Below are positions 7,423 through 13,378 of a stretch of DNA of 23,001 nt, in pieces. The position numbers and the translations under genes are program-made. Each line of letters starts with the position of its first letter. Position 1 is the stretch's first letter. Source of the DNA: Anaerolineae bacterium (GTDB lineage Bacteria; Chloroflexota; Anaerolineae; DUEN01); assembly GCA_021159845.1 (NCBI GenBank), contig JAGHDS010000518.1:1-23001 (forward strand), read 5' to 3'. Under the pieces are notes generated by a model. The model was not told the origin of the DNA. It saw only the letters and a list, made by a program, of their open reading frames with translations, and did not search any database.

Positions 7423-7986
7423 TCATCCTTGCTTAAAAACTGGCAGATGGCCGAGGGCGATGACGTTCGGCCAGGCGTCCTCCTCTCCCTCAGTGAAAAC
7501 GGCTGCCTCTGCCACCACGGTTCCCCCCGCCTCTGCCACGAGCTTCCGCATCCCCTGCAACGTGCTACCGGTGCTCACCACATCGTCCACCAGGATCACC
7601 CGCTTCCCTTCGACGAGCGGACGGTCCTTGCCATCCAGCCATAGAGTCTGTGGCTTCCCCGTCGTGATCGAAAGCACCTCAACGCTCAGGGAGTTCACCA
7701 TATACGGCTTACGAATCTTGCGCGCGACCACGTAGGGGATGCCCATCCGGACCGAGAGCGCATGGGCTAGCGGGATAGACTTCACTTCAGGTGTTAAAAG
7801 CACGTCCGCGTCGGATGGAAGCCGCTTGGCCAGCTCGCTCGCGGCGGCCTCCACGACCTCGGTGTCCCCTAGCATGTTGAAGATGGCGATGGAGACGCCT
7901 GGTGCTACCTCGAAAAGGGGCAGGCGACGCGTCACGCCAGCCACCTGGACGGTGTAGAATTTCCGATCTCCGGCTTCCTCACCCAT
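7423..7986 (-). CDS. Purine (adenine-type) phosphoribosyltransferase
   Basis: This 187-aa type I phosphoribosyltransferase couples a purine base to PRPP for nucleotide salvage in the cytoplasm. The PRPP loop is RVILVDDVVSTGSTLQGM (near residues 129-146). Upstream are ADVLLTPEVKSIPLAHALS, which resembles the Apt pattern, and the flexible-loop region IPYVVARKIRKPYM. The N-terminal half is longer and less typical than canonical Apt (about 170-180 aa), so xanthine or guanine specificity cannot be excluded; I leave the symbol blank. The start ATG has AGGAGG exactly 6 nt upstream, the strongest ribosome site in the window. It heads the prfA-prmC-tsaC train and is preceded by a leader with a -10-like TACAAT and a hairpin. 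Confidence 0.85.
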   Translation of the reverse strand: MGEEAGDRKFYTVQVAGVTRRLPLFEVAPGVSIAIFNMLGDTEVVEAAASELAKRLPSDADVLLTPEVKSIPLAHALSVRMGIPYVVARKIRKPYMVNSLSVEVLSITTGKPQTLWLDGKDRPLVEGKRVILVDDVVSTGSTLQGMRKLVAEAGGTVVAEAAVFTEGEEDAWPNVIALGHLPVFKQG

Positions 7987-8043
7987 CGACTGCCTCCTGC
8001 ATGTGACGTTCAGATCATGTACCTTGCCTGATCGGCGCGCAGC

Positions 8044-8075
8044 GGGGCCTCTCTAGCCCGCGGCTAAGGAGCCCC
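8044..8075 (-). promoter_or_regulatory. GC-rich hairpin in the leader of the phosphoribosyltransferase transcript
   Basis: An imperfect stem pairs GGGGCCTC (8044-8051) with GAGCCCC (8069-8075), one base bulged, and continues inward with TAGC (8054-8057) against GCTA (8063-8066). It lies between the putative -10 box at 8088-8093 and the start codon at 7986, so it would be in the 5' untranslated RNA. No U-tract follows. It could be a processing, attenuation or purely structural element; I recognise no known riboswitch class. Confidence 0.35.
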
Positions 8076-8087
8076 CGCACGCGAGCC

Positions 8088-8093
8088 ATTGTA
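8088..8093 (-). promoter_or_regulatory. Putative -10 box upstream of the phosphoribosyltransferase operon
   Basis: On the minus strand this reads TACAAT (5 of 6 to the sigma-70 -10). No good -35 is found at 16-18 bp spacing, so the promoter call is weak. It would give a leader of about 95 nt before ATG 7986. Confidence 0.35.
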
Positions 8094-8191
8094 CCATAAA
8101 AGTGCGGCCTCAGGAACCCAGGAAATCCCCCAAATCCCTGGCGAAGGCGCGCCTCTCTGTCAGAGTGGAACGATCTCCATTCTCACCCCCG

Positions 8192-9169
8192 TTATGGGGC
8201 TACCACGGTTGCCGTGATTGTCCCTGTCGGCGCGGGCACCCCGGGCATTTGCATCAGCATCCCCATTCGCATACGGGCCAGCACCACCAGTTGGGGATCC
8301 TTGTCGGATGCCAGGTCTGCTGCCTTCTGGAATTCCTGGATGGCATCATATCGCTTCCCGGTCAGCTCAAGCGCGCTAGCCAGAATGAAATGCGCTCGAG
8401 CCGAGTCGGGAGCGATCTTCACGGCTTTCTGTGCCTCGGCCAACGCCTTCTTCGCATCCCCGATCTGGGTATACACCTGCCCCTTCGCCAGATAATAATC
8501 GAGCTCAGAGCTGGACAGCTCCCGCGCTTTGGCAAAAGCCTCCTTCGCCCCGCTCTGATTCCCCCGCTTCTCACGCACGGCACCCAGCCAAACCCACAAC
8601 AGCGGATCGTCGGGCGTGTACTTGAGCGCCTCAGCGAACTGTTGTTCGGCTCCAGCCCAGTCACCGCTTTGTACCATGTTCTCACCAGCGAGCTGGAACC
8701 CCTGAGCTTTCGCCACCTGCGGGTTCGACGGCAGGAGGCGCGTGAGCGCGAAGTAGCCTGCGGCGCCGACCACGATCAAGATCGCCAGGGTGATCGCCGC
8801 CCGCCGCACCCGTTGCCGCGTGCGTTCTAAGACGATGCGGTCCAGCCACCACCACCAGCGGGACTCGTCCGGCTTCAACTCCTCGCGTCGCTTGGGCAGC
8901 GCAAATCCCACCTTGCGCACAACGGCGCCGGACTTGCGGCGTAACACGCCCTCGATGCTTTCTAAACGTGTGCGTTCCGGACGCAAATCCACGCCCGCCG
9001 CCTCTAACTCGGCCACCAGTTGAGAGATTTGATCCAGCCACTCGAACAGCTCGAAAACCTGATCCGCATTGGCGCTATTCACGTTGGCCAGGCGGCGCTC
9101 CGCGCGGTCCAGTAACTCGCGCAGCTCGTCCGCCGGCGTCAACTTGCCAGGTTCAGCTACCAGTGACAT
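8192..9169 (-). CDS. Membrane-anchored TPR-repeat protein
   Basis: This protein of about 325 aa has an N-terminal helical, charged cytosolic-type segment (residues 1-115, including ELRELLDRAERRLANV and a striking WWWW run). One predicted transmembrane helix, AAITLAILIVVGAAGYFALT (near 123-142), follows the basic RTRQRVRR. A C-terminal array of tetratricopeptide repeats covers about 155-290: AENMVQSGDWAGAEQQFAEA, LGAVREKRGNQSGAKEAFAK, KGQVYTQIGDAKKALAEAQK and ILASALELTGKRYDAIQEFQ. The basic N-side of the helix suggests the TPR domain faces outside. TPRs serve as scaffolds; no enzymatic domain is seen and the function is unknown. ATG 9169 is chosen because GGAGGTG lies about 9 nt upstream, whereas the in-frame GTG at 9178 is too close to it. 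It is 29 bp after the MBL-fold gene. Confidence 0.85.
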   Translation of the reverse strand: MSLVAEPGKLTPADELRELLDRAERRLANVNSANADQVFELFEWLDQISQLVAELEAAGVDLRPERTRLESIEGVLRRKSGAVVRKVGFALPKRREELKPDESRWWWWLDRIVLERTRQRVRRAAITLAILIVVGAAGYFALTRLLPSNPQVAKAQGFQLAGENMVQSGDWAGAEQQFAEALKYTPDDPLLWVWLGAVREKRGNQSGAKEAFAKARELSSSELDYYLAKGQVYTQIGDAKKALAEAQKAVKIAPDSARAHFILASALELTGKRYDAIQEFQKAADLASDKDPQLVVLARMRMGMLMQMPGVPAPTGTITATVVAP

Positions 9170-9198
9170 GGCTGACACACCTCCAGTGGGTACAGCTG

Positions 9199-10059
9199 CT
9201 ACCCATTGCTCGCGGCGGCCTCACGCTGCATCTCCGCCCACACTCGGCCGATCCCCGATTTGATCTGCGACTCGATCCTGGATTTACGCTCGGGCGGGAT
9301 GGGGAACCAGGTCAACATCTCTCCAACCAACAGGTTTGCCGTCTCCTGCTTGCTCTTCCCGGCCCGGTAGAGCGACCGCACACGAGAGCGCATATGGCGA
9401 ATGTACTCCGACATCCGCTCAGTGGCCTCCCGGCCGCAAACCGGCCCATGCCCCGGTACGATGTAACGGGCGTTCAAACGGCGGATATAGGTCAGCCCCT
9501 CCAGCCACTCCTTGGAGTTCGCCTGTCCCATGTAAGGGTGCTGGTCCACCCATAACGCATCGCCGACGAAAGCGATGCGCTCAGCCGGCAGCCAAACGAT
9601 CGACGTCGCCGGTGTATGACCACCCACCCAAATGATCCGGATCTCCCGCCCGCCAGGGAACAGGTACATCCGCTTGCTAAACGTCAACGTCGGCTTGATG
9701 ATCTCGAGATCGACGAATTGTTTCTGGATCTCCGGCTCCCTTCGGAAAGAATCAAGTACTCGCTGCTTGAAGTTCTGAGTATAGCCATTCATGTGTTTCC
9801 AGGCCACATCGTGGGCAATAACAGGGGCAGGCTGGAACCATTGGTTCCCCAAGATGTGACCGCGGTGATGGTCGGTATTGATGACGTACAAAAACGGTTT
9901 CCCCCCACTGAGCCGCCTGACGGTCTCTCGCAATGCTTTTGCCTCGGCTGGGATCTGAGGCGTATCCACAACGATCGTCCCCTCATCAGTGAGGATGAAC
10001 CCCGGATTCGCCCCCCGACACTCCGTATCCACGTACACACCAGGGGCCAATTCCTGCAT
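9199..10059 (-). CDS. MBL-fold metallo-hydrolase-like protein with altered metal motif
   Basis: This 286-aa protein has the metallo-beta-lactamase fold: strand pair GFILTDEGTIVVDTP, then NTDHHRGHILGN (61-72), the third ligand in VGGHTPATSIVWLP, the bridging Asp in IAFVGDALW, and the last His in YIVPGHGPV. The canonical HxHxDH motif is replaced by D63-x-H65-x-G67-H68, so two usual metal ligands differ. Family members hydrolyse thioesters, lactams, phosphoesters or lactones; the reaction here is unknown. The closest look is to the broad SoxH/quinoprotein-relay type of MBL proteins. ATG 10059 is chosen because GGAGG sits 5 nt upstream; ATG 10071 would add four residues. It lies between alaX and the TPR gene with short spacers. 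Confidence 0.83.
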   Translation of the reverse strand: MQELAPGVYVDTECRGANPGFILTDEGTIVVDTPQIPAEAKALRETVRRLSGGKPFLYVINTDHHRGHILGNQWFQPAPVIAHDVAWKHMNGYTQNFKQRVLDSFRREPEIQKQFVDLEIIKPTLTFSKRMYLFPGGREIRIIWVGGHTPATSIVWLPAERIAFVGDALWVDQHPYMGQANSKEWLEGLTYIRRLNARYIVPGHGPVCGREATERMSEYIRHMRSRVRSLYRAGKSKQETANLLVGEMLTWFPIPPERKSRIESQIKSGIGRVWAEMQREAAASNG

Positions 10060-10132
10060 ATCCCCCTCCATTACCCAAGTGGTCCTCTTACAAAGCCATC
10101 CTTTGGGCTAACTCTCGGCCGTACAGATAGTT

Positions 10133-11332
10133 TCACCTCACCAATCGGGCTCGTAGAGCATCTTCGGCTGCCCGCAACGCTTCGCCCAGGCGCTCGGGGT
10201 GGCCACCTCCGCCCTGTGCCCAGTCCGGACGTCCGCCACCGCGCCCGCCGCTGACTTGTGCTGCCACGCGCAGCAGATCACTGACATCCGCATCCACGTC
10301 CTCGCTGCGTGCAAAGATCATCTGAGGGCGCTCACCAGCCCATGCCAGCAGCGCTACCGTCCCCGGCCGGTCCCGCAATGCCTGCGCCAGGCGGCGAACC
10401 CATTCCGGCTGATGATCCACATACACATGGGAGACGACGCGCACTCCCGATATGATGGAAGCCGCCGACCATAATGCGTCGGCCTCATAAGCGGCCAATG
10501 CCTCCTCCGCCTCATGCAGGGCCCTCCGGGCCGCTCGCGCCTCCCTCTCCAGCCGCTCAACGGCCCGCTTGACCTCGTCCTCCGCGCAGGTGAGATGACT
10601 CATCAAGCCCTGTACCAGTTTGTGTTTATGGGCATAATCGGCCAGGGCCCGTTTGCCGCACAGGAACGTGACGCGCGTCTCCTCACCCCGGCGCTCCGTC
10701 TTCACGATCTTGATAGGGCCTACCTCGCCCGTCGCCCGCACGTGGGTGCCACCACAGGCGGACCAATCGAACCCCTCGACCACGACGACGCGTATGTTCT
10801 CTTTCACCTTCGGCGGCCGCCGCAGCGGCAACGATGCCAGCTCCTCATGTGAGACGAAGGACGCCCGCACCGGCCGATTCTCCAGGACGATCTGATTCGC
10901 TAGCGCCTCGACGCGATCAAGCGTCGCCTCGTCGATCCCGGTGCGGTCTAGGTCAATCGTGCTGATCTCCACACCCAGATGGAAGCTCACCGTCGCCGCT
11001 CCGGCCACTTCCAGGAACGCCTGGGACAAAATATGCTGCCCGGTGTGCTGTTGCATGTGATCCCAGCGGCGCTCCCAGTCGACGATCCCGCGGACGTGCT
11101 CCGCATCCAGGTCGACATCCAGCACATGCCATATCCGGCCATCGATGACCTGCACATCTACTACGGGCACATCGTTGAGCGTGCCCTGGTCGGCCGGCTG
11201 GCCGCCGCCCTCCGGATAGAACGCAGTGCGATCCAGCACAACCGCCGGGGCATCGCCCACGCGGCCGCGCTCAACCACAACGGCATCGAATTCTGTGAGA
11301 TATTGGTCTTGGTAGTATAGTCGGTCTGTCAT
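10133..11332 (-). CDS. Alanyl-tRNA editing protein, AlaX long form with DHHA1 domain
   Basis: This 399-aa trans-editing hydrolase deacylates Ser-tRNA(Ala) or Gly-tRNA(Ala) in the cytoplasm, backing up AlaRS. The N-terminal AlaRS-like second-additional domain has FYPEGGGQPADQG (38-50), zinc ligands His96 and His100 in QQHTGQHILSQAF, and Cys193 and His197 in DWSACGGTHVRATGEVG. A coiled coil rich in E, R and A (residues ~250-285) links to a C-terminal DHHA1 domain ending in the glycine-rich SGGRGGGRPDWAQGGG (near 362-377). All four zinc ligands are intact. No strong ribosome site precedes ATG 11332. It is 86 bp downstream of gnd, possibly cotranscribed with it, and upstream of the MBL-fold gene. 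Confidence 0.92.
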   Translation of the reverse strand: MTDRLYYQDQYLTEFDAVVVERGRVGDAPAVVLDRTAFYPEGGGQPADQGTLNDVPVVDVQVIDGRIWHVLDVDLDAEHVRGIVDWERRWDHMQQHTGQHILSQAFLEVAGAATVSFHLGVEISTIDLDRTGIDEATLDRVEALANQIVLENRPVRASFVSHEELASLPLRRPPKVKENIRVVVVEGFDWSACGGTHVRATGEVGPIKIVKTERRGEETRVTFLCGKRALADYAHKHKLVQGLMSHLTCAEDEVKRAVERLEREARAARRALHEAEEALAAYEADALWSAASIISGVRVVSHVYVDHQPEWVRRLAQALRDRPGTVALLAWAGERPQMIFARSEDVDADVSDLLRVAAQVSGGRGGGRPDWAQGGGGHPERLGEALRAAEDALRARLVR

Positions 11333-11340
11333 AGGCTAAG

Positions 11341-11364
11341 ACGTAAAACGTAAAGGAACGTAAG
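11341..11364. repeat. Short ACGTAAA-type tandem repeat
   Basis: ACGTAAA occurs twice back-to-back (11341-11354) and again as ACGTAAG (11358-11364) after a GGA insertion. A degenerate A/G-rich continuation (GGAATAAGG) follows. It fills part of the gnd-alaX gap and has no coding support. A weak hairpin, GGGCG/CGCCC at 11390-11404, sits beside it just after the gnd stop. Confidence 0.55.
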
Positions 11365-11417
11365 GAATAAGGCGTGAGGTGTGAGAATCGGGCGCTCGAC
11401 GCCCTCCGCTCCCCGCT

Positions 11418-12830
11418 CTACGCCTCCACCCACTCGGTGTGGAACACGCCCTCGCGATCCACCCGCTCATACGTATGCGCGCCGAAATAATCGCGCTGAG
11501 CCTGGATCAGGTTGGCCGGCAGCCGGGCGCTGCGATAGCCATCGAAATACGCCAATGACGCGCTCATGCCCGGAGCCGGGATGGCTAGCTGGATCACCGT
11601 CCCAACGGCTCGCCGCCAGCGCTCCTCGCGCTCCACGAGATCCTGTTTGAACTTTGGATCCAACAGCAGGTTCACCAGGTCCGGCTCCCGGTCAAAGGCC
11701 GCGCGCATGTCATCGAGAAAGCCAGCTCGAATGATGCACCCGGCCCGCCAGATGGCCGCGATCTCGCTCAGGTTCAGGTTGTATCCGTACTCGTGGGAGG
11801 CCGCCCGCAGCAGAGCCATACCCTGTGCATAAGCGCTCACCTCCGAGGCGTACAGGGCAGCTCGCAGATCGCCGATCAGTTGCTCGCGATCCCCGGTGAA
11901 CTCATGCTGCGGCTGCGGGATCGCCTGCGCGGCGGCGACGCGCTCATCCTTGAACGCTGAGAGGATCCGGGCCTCCACGGCCGCGTTGATCGTCGGCGTG
12001 GGCACGCCCAGATCGAGGGCGTTCTGCGATGTCCATTTGCCGGTGCCTTTTTGCCCGGCCTTGTCCAGGATCACATCCACCATCGGCTGCCCCGTCTCAT
12101 CGTCGGAGCGCGTCAGGATATCCGCTGTGATCTCTACCAGGAACGATGCCAGTTCCGCTTTATTCCATTCACCGAAGATAGGGGCCATCTCCGCTGGGGA
12201 GAGCCCCAGGCCCCGTTTCATCACGTCGTACACCTCGGCGATGAGCTGCATGATGCCGTACTCGATGCCGTTGTGTACCATCTTGACATAGTGTCCCGAG
12301 CCGCCTGGCCCAATATAGGTCACGCAGGGGGCTCCATCCTCGGCCTTGGCTGCGATAGCGGTGAAGATGGGCTCGACCAGCTTATAGGCCTCCGGATCGC
12401 CACCGGGCATGATGCTGGGGCCCCACAGCGCTCCCTCCTCACCGCCGGAGACGCCTGCACCCAGGTAACGGATGCCGTCCTCGGCCAACTCGCGAGCGCG
12501 GCGCTCTGTATCCTGAAAGAATGAGTTGCCGCCATCGATGATCACATCCCCACGCTCCAGGAATGGCTTCAGCTGCCCGATCACAGCGTCTACTGCGCGT
12601 CCAGCCTGCACCATGAGCATCACCTTACGGGGACGCCTGAGCGCCTCTGCCAGCTCCTCCAACGTGCGAGCCAGATATATATTCTTGCCCGGATGGGCGG
12701 CCACAAACGCCTCCGCTCTGGAAGTCGTCCGATTGTAAACGGCCACAGCAAAGCCGTTGCGTTCCATATTCAACACCAAGTTCTGGCCCATTACGGCCAT
12801 ACCGATCACGCCGATGTCGTACTTTCCCAT
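11418..12830 (-). CDS. gnd: 6-phosphogluconate dehydrogenase, decarboxylating
   Basis: This 470-aa enzyme oxidises 6-phosphogluconate to ribulose-5-phosphate and CO2 with NADP+ in the oxidative pentose-phosphate pathway. Visible features are the Rossmann nucleotide motif IGVIGMAVMGQNLVLNM (6-22), the NADP-binding NRTTSRAEAF, the substrate loop GVSGGEEGALWGPSIMPGG, the catalytic Lys and Asn in YVKMVHNGIEYGIMQL, and the C-terminal helical domain with KGTGKWTSQNALDLGVPTPT. The ORF is open for 80 codons further upstream, but that segment has no family similarity. ATG 12830 has GGAGG 6-7 nt upstream, gives the normal length, and follows a recognisable promoter by about 26 nt. Confidence 0.97.
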   Translation of the reverse strand: MGKYDIGVIGMAVMGQNLVLNMERNGFAVAVYNRTTSRAEAFVAAHPGKNIYLARTLEELAEALRRPRKVMLMVQAGRAVDAVIGQLKPFLERGDVIIDGGNSFFQDTERRARELAEDGIRYLGAGVSGGEEGALWGPSIMPGGDPEAYKLVEPIFTAIAAKAEDGAPCVTYIGPGGSGHYVKMVHNGIEYGIMQLIAEVYDVMKRGLGLSPAEMAPIFGEWNKAELASFLVEITADILTRSDDETGQPMVDVILDKAGQKGTGKWTSQNALDLGVPTPTINAAVEARILSAFKDERVAAAQAIPQPQHEFTGDREQLIGDLRAALYASEVSAYAQGMALLRAASHEYGYNLNLSEIAAIWRAGCIIRAGFLDDMRAAFDREPDLVNLLLDPKFKQDLVEREERWRRAVGTVIQLAIPAPGMSASLAYFDGYRSARLPANLIQAQRDYFGAHTYERVDREGVFHTEWVEA

Positions 12831-12862
12831 GCGAGTCCTCCCGGTACTTGATCGCATCCATG

Positions 12863-12891
12863 ATTGTAACACACGGCATCGAATCGGACAA
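12863..12891 (-). promoter_or_regulatory. Sigma-70-type promoter of gnd
   Basis: On the minus strand, -35 TTGTCC (12891-12886) and -10 TACAAT (12868-12863) are separated by exactly 17 bp. Transcription would start near 12856, giving a leader of about 26 nt that carries the GGAGG ribosome site of gnd. This is the best-formed promoter in the window. Confidence 0.6.
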
Positions 12892-12968
12892 TGAGCCAAA
12901 GGGGCATAACCGCCTATCGTTGGGGTAAGAGAAATGAACTGCGTCGCCACCACAAGCCGAATCAAGCT

Positions 12969-12995
12969 CCCCTCTTCCAGGCCTGGGAGAAGGGG
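12969..12995. repeat. Imperfect palindrome, CCCCTCTTCCAGG / CCTGGGAGAAGGGG
   Basis: The arms are 13-14 bp around a central GGCC and differ by one gap. It could form a hairpin on either strand, and a third GTCTGGGAGA-like copy of one arm follows directly (12996-13005). It has the look of a dispersed intergenic palindrome. Confidence 0.5.
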
Positions 12996-13103
12996 GTCTG
13001 GGAGATGAGGGCCGTCCGCCGCCAAAGCACCTGGAACTAGCCGACTGATGCCGAAGGCCCCTTCATCCACATCGCCCGCCGAATGTTGGTGAAAGCCGGT
13101 CAG

Positions 13104-13136
13104 AGAAACCCGGCTTTTCCGAAAAGTCCGGTTTCT
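13104..13136. repeat. 16-bp inverted repeat of the GAAACCCGGCTTTTC type
   Basis: The left arm at 13104-13119 (AGAAACCCGGCTTTTC) pairs with the right arm at 13121-13136 (GAAAAGTCCGGTTTCT), leaving one base between the arms and two mismatches. The near-absent loop suggests a DNA palindrome or REP-like element rather than a terminator. It is 240 bp upstream of the hypF start. Confidence 0.6.
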
Positions 13137-13349
13137 TCCCGGGGGCCATCACCGGGCCCTTGGTCTACATCGCTCACCGGATGCCGAAAGAGGCCTCCGT
13201 AGCCATTGAAAGAGGGATACTCCCATCGCAGAAAATGCCCCCCAGGGTCTGGCTTCCCGGTCCGCGTCTTCCGAGACGTGCTACTGGGCACGCACTTCCA
13301 GCTCGCGGATACCAGGCTCCAAATCATAGTATCTTATTTGCTCAACTGC

Positions 13350-13355
13350 TATAAT
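13350..13355 (+). promoter_or_regulatory. -10 box (TATAAT) of the hyp operon
   Basis: This is a perfect TATAAT 23 bp before the hypF ATG. No convincing -35 lies 16-18 bp upstream (TAGTAT at 17), so an activator may be needed, or the promoter is weak. The leader would be about 17 nt and still include GAGAGG before the start codon. Confidence 0.45.
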
Positions 13356-13378
13356 CACGAGCAGAGAGGTAAAAGAAC

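Larger units (their letters stand above)
12892..13340. other. Gene-free strand-switch region with palindromes and degenerate repeats
   Basis: This lies between the divergent gnd and hypF promoters. Short ORFs here have no recognisable product. It contains an imperfect palindrome at 12969-12995, a second palindrome at 13104-13136, and degenerate direct repeats of the ACATCGCYCRCCGRATG type at 13069-13085 and 13167-13183 (three transition differences). A GATGCCGAA-GGCC motif occurs at 13047-13059 and 13180-13195. It looks like decayed non-coding repeats. No tRNA or known RNA is seen. Confidence 0.6.

Noticed and set aside
12831..13070. 80-codon N-terminal extension of gnd
   Set aside because: The extension is not 6PGDH-like, covers the promoter found at 12863-12891, and the ATG at 12830 has a strong ribosome site and the normal family start.
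13100..13327. 75-codon minus-strand ORF in the gene-free region
   Set aside because: Its C-terminal part is a translation of the 13104-13136 palindrome. There is no ribosome site or known family.
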